Below are positions 1 through 8,092 of a stretch of 17,168 nucleotides of DNA, piece after piece. A program made the position numbers and the translations under genes. The DNA is from Mycobacterium sp. Lineage in GTDB: Bacteria; Actinomycetota; Actinomycetes; Mycobacteriales; Mycobacteriaceae. The stretch's first letter is position 1. Every line of letters starts with the position of its first letter. The notes beneath the pieces are model-generated. The model made no database searches and was not told where the DNA came from. It worked only from the letters and a program-made list of their open reading frames with translations. The stretch is from positions 1 to 17,168 of the forward strand of contig JAHFVB010000027.1 in NCBI GenBank assembly GCA_023264755.1, written 5' to 3'.

Positions 1-1
1 A

Positions 2-1126
2 CCCACGTCGGCGCACGAAGCGGAGCGCGCGTGGCTGCAGGGTCGGATACCTCCGCCGTGCGGTGCGGCGCGATCGTCGCTGCGGGCGATCGACCTGTTC
101 TCCGGCTGCGGCGGGCTTTCGATCGGGTTGGCCGAGGCGGCCCGCGCGTTGGGCCGCCCGTTCGAGCCGGTACTGGCCGTCGACGTCGACCCCATCGCCG
201 CGCAGACCTACGCCGCGAACTTCCCCACCGCCACCACCCGGTGCGACGACGTGGCCGCCGTGCTGCCCGGGGCAGTGAGCACCCGACTGACACCCGCCGA
301 GCGGCTGCTGTCCAGGCGGTATCCCGACGTCGACGTGCTGGTCGGTGGACCACCGTGCCAGGGCCACAGTGACTTCAACAACCGGACCCGGCATCACGAC
401 CAGAAGAACGAGCTGTACTCGACGATGGTCCGCGCCGCGGAAGTGTTTGCCCCCCAACATATTCTGATCGAGAATGTGCCGGGCGCACTCAACGACCGCC
501 GGTCGGTGGTACAGCGTGCCGGCGACGCGCTCGAAAAGCTCGGGTACGGCGTCGCCATCGGCGTCGTCGACCTCAGCCAGCTAGGGGTACCGCAGCGGCG
601 CCGCCGGCTGGTGCTCATGGCGAGCCTCACGCACGGCGTCACCCCGGAGCAGGTGGCCGAGCGGCATCGTCGGCCCCCCTGCGACGTCGGCTGGGCATTT
701 CAGGACCTCGAGACGCTGCCCGATGCGCGTCGGACCAACCTGCTCGACGCGGTCGCGCAGTCGGCGCCCGCGACGCGTCGCCGCATCGACTACCTCTTCG
801 ACAACGACCTGTCCGAGCTGCCCGACAGCCAGCGGCCGAACTGCCACTCCGGCGGCGGCCACAGCTACAAGTCGATCTACGGACGGCTGGCGTGGGACAA
901 GCCGTCGCAGACCATCACCACCGGCTTCTACAGCATGTGCATGGGACGCTACGTCCACCCCAGTCAGCGCCGCACCATCACCGCGCACGAAGCCGCACGG
1001 CTGCAATACATTCCGGACTGGTTCTCCTTCGCCGGAGTCACTCAACGCACGGCACTGGCCCACATGATCGGCAACGCCGTGCCGTCGCGGCTGAGTTACG
1101 CCGTCGCGTTGGAGTGGCTGCGGTGA
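2..1126 (+). CDS. DNA (cytosine-5) methyltransferase, 5' end outside window
   Basis: Transfers a methyl group from S-adenosylmethionine to carbon 5 of cytosine in a specific DNA site. The conserved m5C motifs appear in order. Motif I is DLFSGCGGLSIGL (from nt 92). The catalytic motif IV is GGPPCQGHS, with its Cys at nt 356-358. Motif VI is IENVPG, motif VIII is QRRRR, motif IX is around EAARLQYIPDWF, and motif X is GNAVPS near the C-terminus. The frame is open to the left edge and has no ATG, GTG or TTG ahead of motif I, so the true start lies outside the window. A start at the TTG at nt 128 would cut off motif I and is wrong. The stop overlaps the GTG start of a second methyltransferase, so the two are probably translationally coupled. 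The target-recognition region lies roughly between motifs VIII and IX; its specificity cannot be read from the sequence. Family is certain; role (restriction-modification, defence or solitary) is not. Confidence 0.93.
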   Translation, partial: PTSAHEAERAWLQGRIPPPCGAARSSLRAIDLFSGCGGLSIGLAEAARALGRPFEPVLAVDVDPIAAQTYAANFPTATTRCDDVAAVLPGAVSTRLTPAERLLSRRYPDVDVLVGGPPCQGHSDFNNRTRHHDQKNELYSTMVRAAEVFAPQHILIENVPGALNDRRSVVQRAGDALEKLGYGVAIGVVDLSQLGVPQRRRRLVLMASLTHGVTPEQVAERHRRPPCDVGWAFQDLETLPDARRTNLLDAVAQSAPATRRRIDYLFDNDLSELPDSQRPNCHSGGGHSYKSIYGRLAWDKPSQTITTGFYSMCMGRYVHPSQRRTITAHEAARLQYIPDWFSFAGVTQRTALAHMIGNAVPSRLSYAVALEWLR

Positions 1127-2256
1127 AGGTCGTCGGCCTGTTCGCGGGGATCGGCGGGCTCGAACTCGGGCTGTCGGCCAGCGGGCACCAGGCCCAGCTG
1201 CTGGTCGAGAGCGCGCCCGCCGCCCAGCACGTGCTGCGCCAGCGCTTCCCCGACACCAAGCTCGAGGGTGACGTCCGCGATCTCGTCGGCCTGCCCGTCG
1301 GCACGGAGCTGGTGGTGGCGGGCTTCCCCTGTCAGGATCTCAGCAGCGTGGGCCGCAAGGTCGGAATCGATGGCGCGAGAAGCAGTTTGGTCGGTGAGGT
1401 GTTTCGCCTGCTGCAGCAGACGGACGTGCCGTGGGTGGTGTTGGAGAACGTGCCGTTTCTGATGTCGCTGGCCCAGGGGGCGGCGTTGCGGCTCGTCACC
1501 GAGGCGTTCACCGAGTTGGGGTATCGGTGGGCCTACCGGGTGGTCGACACCAACGGGTGGTTGCCGCAGCGCCGCAACCGGTGGTACTTGGTAGCCAGCC
1601 GGGTCGGCGATCCACGCGAGGTACTGCTGGCCGACGACGACGAAAGGCCAGCGCCCACCGGCGGTTACCCGGACGTCGCGTGTGGCTTCTACTGGACCGA
1701 GGGGATGCGCTCGTTCGGTTGGGGCGTCGACTGCGTCCCCCCGATCAAGTGCGGATCCTCGGTGGGGGTGGCCTCACCGCCGGCCATCCGGCTGCCGTCG
1801 GGTGACTACGTCACTCCGGATCTGCGCGATGCCGAGCGGCTGCAGGGCTTTCCCGCCGATTGGACCGCACCCGCCGAGGAGGTCGCCAAGCGCGGCGAAC
1901 GCTGGCGCATGGTGGGCAACTCGGTCAGCACACCGGTCGCGGGGTGGATCGGGCGCCGGCTGGCCCACCCCGGCCAGTACGACGGCGCAGGCGACCAGCC
2001 GTGGACGGGCGCGAAGTGGCCGCGCAAGGCCGCCTGGGCGGACCTCGACGGGGTGGTGCACGCCGCCGACGTCGGCCCGTGGCCGGAATACCGGACCGGC
2101 CCGGGCCTGGCCGACTTCCTGCAGTACCCACCCAAGCCGCTCTCGGCGCGGGCCGCGTCGGGATTCCTGCGCCGCACCCAGAAGGGCACGCTGCGCTTCC
2201 CGCCGGGGTTCCTCGCGGAACTGTCGGCCTACGCCCAGGCCTACGTCCAGGCCTAA
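1123..2256 (+). CDS. DNA (cytosine-5) methyltransferase, second of a tandem pair
   Basis: A complete 377-residue m5C methyltransferase. Motif I is VGLFAGIGGLELGL (residues 4-17). Motif IV is GFPCQDLS with catalytic Cys70. Motif VI is LENVPF (Glu108), motif VIII is PQRRNR (149-153), motif IX is around RLQGFPADW, and motif X is MVGNSVS (Gly265). About 100 residues follow motif X, ending in a region containing RAASGFLRR and LRFPPGFL. The GTG at 1123 was chosen because it places motif I at the N-terminus, shares GTGA with the upstream stop, and has a GGAG sequence 8 nt before it. A longer reading of this frame would run through the upstream gene. It differs clearly from its neighbour in sequence (GFPCQD versus GGPPCQG), so it is not a recent duplicate. 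Paired m5C enzymes are known where an asymmetric site needs one enzyme per strand; that role here is inference. No restriction endonuclease follows, since the next gene is convergent. Confidence 0.95.
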   Translation: MKVVGLFAGIGGLELGLSASGHQAQLLVESAPAAQHVLRQRFPDTKLEGDVRDLVGLPVGTELVVAGFPCQDLSSVGRKVGIDGARSSLVGEVFRLLQQTDVPWVVLENVPFLMSLAQGAALRLVTEAFTELGYRWAYRVVDTNGWLPQRRNRWYLVASRVGDPREVLLADDDERPAPTGGYPDVACGFYWTEGMRSFGWGVDCVPPIKCGSSVGVASPPAIRLPSGDYVTPDLRDAERLQGFPADWTAPAEEVAKRGERWRMVGNSVSTPVAGWIGRRLAHPGQYDGAGDQPWTGAKWPRKAAWADLDGVVHAADVGPWPEYRTGPGLADFLQYPPKPLSARAASGFLRRTQKGTLRFPPGFLAELSAYAQAYVQA

Positions 2257-2296
2257 GGGGATAGAGGGGGTCTAGAGGCGGCCTAGAGGGGGTTAG
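2226..2296. repeat. Short tandem repeats across the methyltransferase 3' end and the convergent intergenic gap
   Basis: GGCCTA occurs at 2226, 2238 and 2250, a 12-bp period that encodes the repeated AYAQ/AYVQ at the C-terminus. Immediately downstream, TAGAGG-type units begin at 2262, 2273 and 2284 (11-bp period), with a degenerate TAGG at 2294. The 36-bp gap between the two convergent stop codons consists almost entirely of these units. The plus strand is G-rich, with runs of four or five G. The units place TAG triplets in more than one frame and could act as a bidirectional end-of-transcription signal, but no clear hairpin is visible. Confidence 0.6.
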
Positions 2297-3561
2297 GTGA
2301 GCTTGCTGCCCTGCCGCCACTGATCCCACGGCACGGCCCAGTCGCCGTTCTGCCACAGCTGCTGCGGCTTGCCGCCGGTGTTGCGGATCTCGACGACGTC
2401 GCCGGGCACCGAGAAGTCGTAGAACCACTTGGCGTTGTCACCGTTGAGGTTCAGGCAGCCGTGGCTGGTGTCGGTGTTGCCCTGTGCCCAGATGGTCGCG
2501 TTGAGCTGGTGCAGGTAGATGCCGTCGGTGCTGATGCGGGTGGCGTACGGAATGGTCTCGCGGTATCCGAGCCGGCTGTTGATGGGCAGCCCGAACGTCG
2601 AGGAATCCATGATCACCGGATTCGCCTTGTCCAGCACGGTGTAGATACCCGACGGGGTCCAGAAGGACAGGGTGGTGTCGCCGAAGGTCTGGGTACCGCC
2701 CATCCCCATCGACGTGGGCATGGTTCGCACCAGCGCGCCGTTGTTGAACACGCTCACCTGTTTGGTGTTGTCGTCGGCGATGGAGACGTGCGCGTCGCCG
2801 ATCCGGAACGAGGCGTGCGCGTCCTCTTCCCCGTACAACCCGTCGCCCAGCGGCGTGCCGTAGATGTTGGCCGTGACACTCACTGAACTGCCTGGGCTGT
2901 AGTACTTCTCGGGCCGCCAGTGCGCGTTCTGGTCGTCGACCCAGTACCAGGACCCCACGACCGGTGGCGTCGTGGTGACGATGAGGTGCCGTTCGGCGTT
3001 GGCCTTGTTGGAGATGGGTTCGTCGAAGTGCGCGACCAGCACGGTGCCGATGCCGTAGGTCCCGCCGTCCTTCAGCAGGCCACCCGAGGTGGTCTCGAAG
3101 TCGACCTCGGTCTGGTTGCTCGGCGACACCGTGGTGAAACTCGAGGCCTGCCGCGACGGCATCCCGGTCGGCCCCAGAGCGGACACGGTCATCGTGTACG
3201 TGCGGCCATAGCCGAGCTGGTTCGTCGGCTTCCAGGCCTTGCCGTCGGGGGTCAGCACGCCTGGGATGGCCTTGCCGGAGTCGTTGACCATCTTGACGTC
3301 GGTAATGGTGCCGGTCATCGCCGCGATCTGCACGGGAGCCGCGGGGTTGATGCCGCGGGCGGCCGGCGGCGGCGTCACCGACAACGTCGCCGGCAAAGGT
3401 GCCGGGACCGCCGGCGCGGGGGCGGACGGAACTTGCGCCGAGGCGGTGACGGCGCGGTCTTGCCCGTCGGCGGCGGTGGTCAGGATGACGCCGCCCGACA
3501 CGGCGAGTACAGCAAGGACAGCCGCCAGCCAGGCACGACGGACAGGCGTAGTAGAACGCAA
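2293..3561 (-). CDS. L,D-transpeptidase, LdtMt2-like (YkuD domain)
   Basis: A peptidoglycan-remodelling enzyme that forms 3-3 cross-links between peptide stems outside the membrane and is inhibited by carbapenems in characterised homologues. The 422-residue protein has an N-terminal hydrophobic segment (about residues 10-30), an Ala/Pro-rich linker, one or two immunoglobulin-like domains (about 70-250) and a C-terminal YkuD domain. The catalytic signature is His351 followed by SHGC with His367 and Cys369. The 18-residue His-to-Cys spacing matches LdtMt2 of M. tuberculosis, as does the GDW-PWDQWR C-terminus. Unlike LdtMt2 it has no lipobox cysteine, so it is probably held by an uncleaved helix or secreted. 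The start is a TTG with GGAG five bases upstream. It is transcribed away from the palindrome-containing intergenic region and converges on the methyltransferase pair, so a shared function with them is unlikely. Confidence 0.93.
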   Translation of the reverse strand: MRSTTPVRRAWLAAVLAVLAVSGGVILTTAADGQDRAVTASAQVPSAPAPAVPAPLPATLSVTPPPAARGINPAAPVQIAAMTGTITDVKMVNDSGKAIPGVLTPDGKAWKPTNQLGYGRTYTMTVSALGPTGMPSRQASSFTTVSPSNQTEVDFETTSGGLLKDGGTYGIGTVLVAHFDEPISNKANAERHLIVTTTPPVVGSWYWVDDQNAHWRPEKYYSPGSSVSVTANIYGTPLGDGLYGEEDAHASFRIGDAHVSIADDNTKQVSVFNNGALVRTMPTSMGMGGTQTFGDTTLSFWTPSGIYTVLDKANPVIMDSSTFGLPINSRLGYRETIPYATRISTDGIYLHQLNATIWAQGNTDTSHGCLNLNGDNAKWFYDFSVPGDVVEIRNTGGKPQQLWQNGDWAVPWDQWRQGSKLT

Positions 3562-3606
3562 TCAAACTCCAGTGTTTTTTCGGCAACTGCCGGATGACGA
3601 ATGGCC

Positions 3607-3612
3607 ATGGTA
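3607..3612 (-). promoter_or_regulatory. Candidate -10 box for the L,D-transpeptidase gene
   Basis: On the minus strand this reads TACCAT, fitting the mycobacterial SigA -10 pattern TANNNT. It would start transcription near 3600 and give a leader of about 39 nt that contains the GGAG ribosome site before the TTG start. No convincing -35 box is visible, which is common in mycobacteria. This is a motif match only. Confidence 0.3.
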
Positions 3613-3771
3613 AGCGGTTCATCCAGCGCGGGCCAGTCCGCCCCGTCGGCCCCAGCTCAAACCCTCGATCGACGGCGTTCCGATCCCACTGGCGCGGACC
3701 GAGCGGCCCACGCCAGCAAATCGTTTGGCGGCCGTTCGCCCCACTCCCGCCCGCGTCCTCCTGCGCTCGAA

Positions 3772-3790
3772 GGCCATTTCAATAATGGCC
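3772..3790. promoter_or_regulatory. Perfect inverted repeat, possible operator
   Basis: GGCCATT (3772-3778) and its exact reverse complement AATGGCC (3784-3790) are separated by five bases. The palindrome lies just upstream of the -10-like TATCTT at 3794-3799, where a repressor would block polymerase. A TetR- or GntR-type dimer site fits the size. A hairpin is the alternative, but no plus-strand gene ends here that would need a terminator. Confidence 0.45.
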
Positions 3791-3948
3791 GTATATCTTT
3801 AGGCGGACGAACTAGACGATTATCGTGAAGCCGACGAATTCGTGGGCGGGCGACAGGTGCTTAGGCGAGGGGGACCGTTGACGCTTTGCACGGGCATGAA
3901 CGCCGACACTGCTGAGAGCCGGACGAGCGCGGACCGGTCCGCCCGCTG

Positions 3949-5121
3949 ATGGCCCGGCACGTCCAGTCCCAAGACGACTCGGCCTGGGAACCGCCGACGA
4001 TCCTGAAGGTGTCCGGCGGCGCTGGGCGATCGGGGCTGAACCAATTGTTCGGCAGCGGCGTCGACGTCATCGACCCCGTCGACGAGATCATCGACGAGCT
4101 GACACAGCTGCGCGCCTGTGAGGGAGCGACGGGGCACACCAGAGCCGGCATGGTCGCCGAAAGCGACGCGTTCGGGCACTGGGTCTACTTCCCTTGGAAG
4201 AATGCCGTCGTCCGCTATCCGGACCCCGACGATCACTACGAATTGCGGACCTTCCGCAACCGGCACGTCATCACGGCCGATGAGCATCGCCTGCTGCGCA
4301 ACCAGACGGTGGCCTTCTTCGGGCTCAGCGTGGGCCGCCGGGTGCTCAGCCAGGTGGCCCAACTGGGCATCGGCAATCGCTACCTGTTCGGCGACCCAGA
4401 CCGCATCAGCGTCACCAATCTGAATCGGCTCAATTCGTCGATGAGCGAGGTCGGGCTGTCCAAGACGGTCAGCGCGGCTCGCGAGATCAGCGACATCGAT
4501 CCCTACATCTCGCAGGTGCACCTCACCGGTGGCTACACCGTCCCCGAGGCCGAAGAGGCGATGGATCAATGGCGCCCGCTGGTGATCGTCGAAGAGGTCG
4601 ACGATCTGCGCACCAAGGCCGCCGTGCGGCAGTACGCCAGGGCCAACCGCATACCGGTGGTGATGGCCACCGACGTGGGTGACATCTCGGTGGTCCACGT
4701 CGAGCGCTACGACACCGAGGACGTCGCGCCGTTCAGTGGCCGGGTCTCCGAGGACGCCTTCGCGCGGCTGCTCGCCGGTGAGTTGAGCCAGCAGGAACTG
4801 GTGTCGGTGCTGCTGGAGGTCTCGGGCAAGGAGGCTGCGCTGGGCTCGCCGCGGCTGATCAAGTCGTTCCTGGACATCGGCCGCGGCCTCGCGGGGCTCG
4901 CGCAGTTGGGCACCACCGTCGGGATGGGGGCCTCGCTGGCCGCGCTGGCCATCCGCGAGATCGCCCTGGGGCGCCCGCTGCCCTCCGGTTCGTACTGCGC
5001 TGATCCGCGGGCGCTGCTGTCGCTGGGTGAATCGGTCACCGACGACGAGCGCGACGCCATCATGTCTGCATTCGAGAGCGCATTCGGAATGGCGGCGCGG
5101 GACGGCGCCACGGCCAGTTAG
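3949..5121 (+). CDS. E1-like ThiF/MoeB-superfamily protein, MoeY (Rv1355c)-type without nitroreductase domain
   Basis: A 390-residue cytoplasmic protein with an E1/ThiF Rossmann fold. Enzymes of this superfamily adenylate a C-terminal carboxylate or a small molecule with ATP. The nucleotide loop reads GLSVGRR (from Gly125) in place of the usual GxGGxG. It is followed by [14 protein letters not shown] (147-160), with the acidic and Asn/Arg residues expected for ATP binding, and by VEEVDD (214-219) at the position of the conserved acidic strand end. The N-terminal section with [14 protein letters not shown] and RNRHVIT resembles the N-terminal half of mycobacterial MoeY (Rv1355c), which carries a nitroreductase domain that is absent here. 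There are no CxxC zinc pairs as in MoeB, so a true molybdopterin role is doubtful. The ATG at 3949 is the first start after an in-frame stop at 3913; its ribosome site is weak. It lies 38 bp upstream of an MmpL gene and is probably co-transcribed. Superfamily is well supported; substrate is unknown. Confidence 0.85.
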   Translation: MARHVQSQDDSAWEPPTILKVSGGAGRSGLNQLFGSGVDVIDPVDEIIDELTQLRACEGATGHTRAGMVAESDAFGHWVYFPWKNAVVRYPDPDDHYELRTFRNRHVITADEHRLLRNQTVAFFGLSVGRRVLSQVAQLGIGNRYLFGDPDRISVTNLNRLNSSMSEVGLSKTVSAAREISDIDPYISQVHLTGGYTVPEAEEAMDQWRPLVIVEEVDDLRTKAAVRQYARANRIPVVMATDVGDISVVHVERYDTEDVAPFSGRVSEDAFARLLAGELSQQELVSVLLEVSGKEAALGSPRLIKSFLDIGRGLAGLAQLGTTVGMGASLAALAIREIALGRPLPSGSYCADPRALLSLGESVTDDERDAIMSAFESAFGMAARDGATAS

Positions 5122-5159
5122 CCCGCCATGCGCCCCAACCTTCGTGCGACGGTGACCCC

Positions 5160-8009
5160 ATGAGCGAATCGGGTCTACCCGTGACGGTGGCACGTTTCCT
5201 GCGGCGCGGCGCGCTGCTCATCGTGGTGTGCTGGGTGGCGCTGGCGGCGTTCGTCAACATCGCCGTGCCGCCCCTGGAGAAGGTCGGCGAATCCCGCGCG
5301 GTGGCGGTCACCCCGCCCGAGGCGCCGTCGATGTTGGCCCTGCGCCACGACGGTCAGGTCTTCGGCGAATCGGACTCCAACAGCATCGCGATGGTCGTGC
5401 TCGAGTCGGGCGCCCCGTTGGGCCCGGCCGCGCACGGCTACTACGACCAGCTGGTCAAGGCCCTGCGCGCCGACACCAGCCACGTCCAGCACGTCCAGGA
5501 CCTGTGGAGCGACCCGCTCACGGCCTCCGGATCGCAGAGCGGCGACGGCAAGGCGGCCTACGTTCAGGTGAGCCTGGCCGGCAACATGGGGGAAGCTCAG
5601 GCCAACGCGTCGATCGACAGCGTGCGCCAGGTGGTGGCGGCCCATCCCCCGCCCACCGGACTCAACGTCTACGTGACGGGACCGGCGGCGTTGTTCGCCG
5701 ACCAGGTTCAGGCCGGCGACCAGAGCATGAAGACGATCACGGGGCTGACGTTCGTGGTCATCATCATCATGTTGCTGCTGGTCTATCGGTCCGTTGGCAC
5801 GGTCCTGCTGATGCTGCCGATGGTGGTGATCTCGCTGGGGGCCACCCGCGGGGTGATCGCGCTGCTGGGCCAGCAGCAGCTGCTCGGCCTGTCCACGTTC
5901 GTGGTCAGTCTGGTGACCGCCCTTGCGATCGCGGCGGGTACCGACTACGCCATCTTCTTCGTCGGCCGATACCAGGAGGCCCGCCAAAGCGGGGAGGACC
6001 GCGAGACCGCGTTCGCGACCATGTACCGCGGCACCGCTCACGTGGTCCTAGGTTCCGGGCTGACCATCGCCGGGGCCACCTTCTGCATGACGTTCTCGCG
6101 GCTCACCCTCTTCCACACCATGGGTCTGCCGCTGTCCATCGGGATGCTGGTCTCCCTGTTGGCCGCGTTGACGTTGACGCCGGCCATCATCGCGCTGGGT
6201 AGCCGGTTCGGACTGCTCGAACCCAAGCGGCCCACCATTTCTCGGCGCTGGCGCCGACTGGGCACCGCGGTGGTGCGGTGGCCGGCTCCCATCCTGGTCG
6301 CGACGATCGCCGCAGCCCTGGTCGGGCTGGTGGCCCTGCCCGGTTACGTACCCGGCTACAACGACCGGGACTACCTACAGGACGACGTTCCGGTCAACGT
6401 CGGTTACGCCGCCGCCGATCGACACTTCGACGCCGCGCGCATGAATCCCGAACTGGTGCTGGTCGAAAGCGATCACGATCTGCGCAACCCGACCGATTTC
6501 CTCGTCATCGACAAGATCGCCAAGGCCCTGTTCCGGGTGCCCGGCGTAGCCCGCGTGCAGACCATCACGCGGCCGGAGGGCAGGCCGATCCAGCACAGCA
6601 CCATCCCGTTCCAGATGGGGATGCAGACTGCCGGTCAGACGATGAACGAGAAGTACAACGAGGACCGCATGGCGGACCTGTTGACGCAGACCGACAACAT
6701 GCAGACCACCATCGACACGATGACGAAGATGGCGAGTCTGACCCAGCAGATGGCGGCCACCACACACAACCTGGTCACCAAGTTCCAGGGTACGACCGTC
6801 GACATCGCCCAATTGCGCGACAACATCGAGAATTTCGACGACTTCCTGCACCCGCTGCGCAACTACCTGTACTGGGAACCGCACTGTTACGACATCCCGG
6901 TGTGCTGGTCGCTGCGCGGGCTGTTCGACACGCTCGACGGCACCAACACCCTGACCGACGACACCCAAAACCTGCTACCCGACTTGGAGCGGCTGGACAC
7001 GCTGCTGCCGCAGTTGGCCGCGCTGCTACCGCCGCAGATCGAGACCATGAAGTCGATGAAGCAGATGATGCTGAGGATGTATCAGACCCAGAAGGGTCAG
7101 CTGGATCAACAGGCGGCGGCCACGGAGAACTCGTCGGCGATGGGCCAGGCCTTCGATCAGGCGCGCAACGACGATTCGTTCTACCTACCGCCGGAGGCGT
7201 TCGCCAACCCGGACTTCCAGCGCGGGATGAAGCTCTTCATCTCGCCGGACGGCAAGTCGGTGCGCTTCACGATTACCCATCAGACGGATCCCGCGTCGGC
7301 AGAGGGAATCTCGCGAATCGAACCCATCAAGATGGCCGCCAAGGAGGCGATCAAGGGCACCCCGCTGGAGGGCTCCAAGATCTACGTCGGCGGGACGGCG
7401 GCCACCTTCAAGGACATCCGGGACGGCACCGAGTACGACCTGATGATCATCGGGCTCGCCTCGGTGTGCCTGATCTTCATCATCATGCTGCTCATGACGC
7501 GCAGCGTGGTGGCGGCGGTGACCATCGTCGGCACCGTCGTGCTGTCGCTGGGCGCCTCGTTCGGATTGTCGATCCTGATCTGGCAGCACTTCGTCGGGTT
7601 GAAGTTGCACTGGTCGATCATCGCGCTGTCGGTCCTGGTGTTGATGGCCGTCGGTTCCGACTACAACCTGCTGCTGGTGTCACGGCTCAAGGAGGAGGCG
7701 CACGCCGGGTTGAAGACGGGCATCATCCGCTCGATGGCCGGAACCGGGGCAGTGGTGACCTCGGCGGGGCTGGTCTTCGCGTTCACCATGATCTCGATGG
7801 TGGTCGGCGATCTGCGCGTCGTCGGCCAGGTCGGCACCACGATCGGGTTGGGGCTGCTGTTCGACACGCTGGTGGTGCGCGCGTTCATGACCCCGTCGAT
7901 CGCGGCGCTCATGGGGCGCTGGTTCTGGTGGCCGCAGCGCCCGCCGTGGTCCAGGCAGGCGCGGGCTCAGCGGCCCGAGCCCGTCACCGAACCCGTGCCG
8001 TCCGCATGA
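5160..8009 (+). CDS. MmpL-family RND transporter
   Basis: A 949-residue inner-membrane transporter of the mycobacterial MmpL family, which uses the proton gradient to export lipids or siderophores. The N-terminal helix (about 17-37) is followed by a periplasmic domain and helices 2-6 (about 194-355). Helix 7 lies near 374-396, then comes a long second periplasmic section, then helices 8-12 (about 761-918). The proton-relay pairs are in GTDY (Asp262-Tyr263) and GSDY (Asp834-Tyr835). The second periplasmic section has long helical stretches (about 494-567 and 598-652) around HCYDIPVCW, whose Cys576 and Cys582 probably form a disulfide. This is typical of the MmpL4/MmpL5-like coiled-coil group, and the length also fits. 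The start has GGTGA five bases upstream of the ATG. That group usually sits beside an MmpS gene; none is present here. The flanking ThiF-like and DUF4333 genes may be functional partners. The exact MmpL number and substrate cannot be assigned. Confidence 0.95.
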   Translation: MSESGLPVTVARFLRRGALLIVVCWVALAAFVNIAVPPLEKVGESRAVAVTPPEAPSMLALRHDGQVFGESDSNSIAMVVLESGAPLGPAAHGYYDQLVKALRADTSHVQHVQDLWSDPLTASGSQSGDGKAAYVQVSLAGNMGEAQANASIDSVRQVVAAHPPPTGLNVYVTGPAALFADQVQAGDQSMKTITGLTFVVIIIMLLLVYRSVGTVLLMLPMVVISLGATRGVIALLGQQQLLGLSTFVVSLVTALAIAAGTDYAIFFVGRYQEARQSGEDRETAFATMYRGTAHVVLGSGLTIAGATFCMTFSRLTLFHTMGLPLSIGMLVSLLAALTLTPAIIALGSRFGLLEPKRPTISRRWRRLGTAVVRWPAPILVATIAAALVGLVALPGYVPGYNDRDYLQDDVPVNVGYAAADRHFDAARMNPELVLVESDHDLRNPTDFLVIDKIAKALFRVPGVARVQTITRPEGRPIQHSTIPFQMGMQTAGQTMNEKYNEDRMADLLTQTDNMQTTIDTMTKMASLTQQMAATTHNLVTKFQGTTVDIAQLRDNIENFDDFLHPLRNYLYWEPHCYDIPVCWSLRGLFDTLDGTNTLTDDTQNLLPDLERLDTLLPQLAALLPPQIETMKSMKQMMLRMYQTQKGQLDQQAAATENSSAMGQAFDQARNDDSFYLPPEAFANPDFQRGMKLFISPDGKSVRFTITHQTDPASAEGISRIEPIKMAAKEAIKGTPLEGSKIYVGGTAATFKDIRDGTEYDLMIIGLASVCLIFIIMLLMTRSVVAAVTIVGTVVLSLGASFGLSILIWQHFVGLKLHWSIIALSVLVLMAVGSDYNLLLVSRLKEEAHAGLKTGIIRSMAGTGAVVTSAGLVFAFTMISMVVGDLRVVGQVGTTIGLGLLFDTLVVRAFMTPSIAALMGRWFWWPQRPPWSRQARAQRPEPVTEPVPSA

Positions 8010-8051
8010 GCACCGCCTAGCCCGTCATCGCCCGTCGCGCCGCTAGCCCGG

Positions 8052-8085
8052 TTCCAACCAGATTCCAAACCCGGGTCGCCATCAT
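8052..8085 (+). promoter_or_regulatory. Candidate SARP operator and -10 region before the DUF4333 lipoprotein gene
   Basis: TTCCAAC (8052-8058) and TTCCAAA (8063-8069) form a direct heptamer repeat with an 11-bp period, the spacing SARP regulators recognise on one face of the helix. Ten bases further is a weak -10-like CATCAT (8080-8085), and the gene's ATG starts 7 nt after it, so the mRNA may be leaderless. A closely related 18-bp site sits on the minus strand at 12227-12244, on the other side of the SARP regulator gene. The match is seen in the sequence; binding by that regulator is inferred. Confidence 0.5.
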
Positions 8086-8092
8086 CTGCGGC

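Larger units (their letters stand above)
3562..3948. other. Divergent intergenic region with no supported gene
   Basis: This 387-bp gap separates the divergent L,D-transpeptidase and ThiF-like genes. Short open frames exist on the plus strand (for example 3601-3828), but they show no recognisable domain and no good ribosome site, and they overlap one another in different frames. Bases around 3770-3830 are clearly richer in A+T than the flanking DNA and hold a perfect palindrome. They also hold two -10-like hexamers on the plus strand, TATCTT at 3794-3799 and TATCGT at 3821-3826. Either could serve the ThiF-like gene with a leader of over 100 nt. A TTGACG hexamer at 3878-3883 has no well-spaced -10 partner. 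Confidence 0.6.

Noticed and set aside
2438..3622. 394-codon minus-strand frame overlapping the L,D-transpeptidase
   Set aside because: Arg/His-rich shadow; the adjacent frame carries the SHGC catalytic motif.
3601..3828. 75-codon plus-strand frame in the divergent intergenic region
   Set aside because: No ribosome site, no recognisable domain, overlaps the candidate promoter of the minus-strand gene, and ends across the palindrome and AT-rich promoter-like DNA.
3825..3881. Possible 18-codon upstream peptide before the ThiF-like gene
   Set aside because: A GTG and a stop can be read, but the start overlaps a -10-like box and there is no ribosome site or other support.
3949..5121. Assignment as MoeB or MoeZ of molybdopterin synthesis
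   Set aside because: The CxxC zinc pairs and the GxGGxG loop of MoeB are missing, and no rhodanese domain is present; only the wider E1-like superfamily is supported.
3820..5193. Long open frame of 457 codons on the minus strand opposite the ThiF-like gene
   Set aside because: The translation is rich in Arg, His, Asp and Gly without any domain, as expected for the complement of a high-GC gene; the plus-strand frame has clear E1-like motifs.
5489..5506. 9-bp tandem repeat CACGTCCAG in the MmpL gene
   Set aside because: Two copies in a coding region encoding SHVQHVQD; most simply chance or minor duplication without regulatory meaning.
6278..8020. 580-codon plus-strand frame inside the MmpL gene
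   Set aside because: Composition is Arg/Gly/His-rich with no membrane helices; the other frame encodes the MmpL helices and the GSDY motif.
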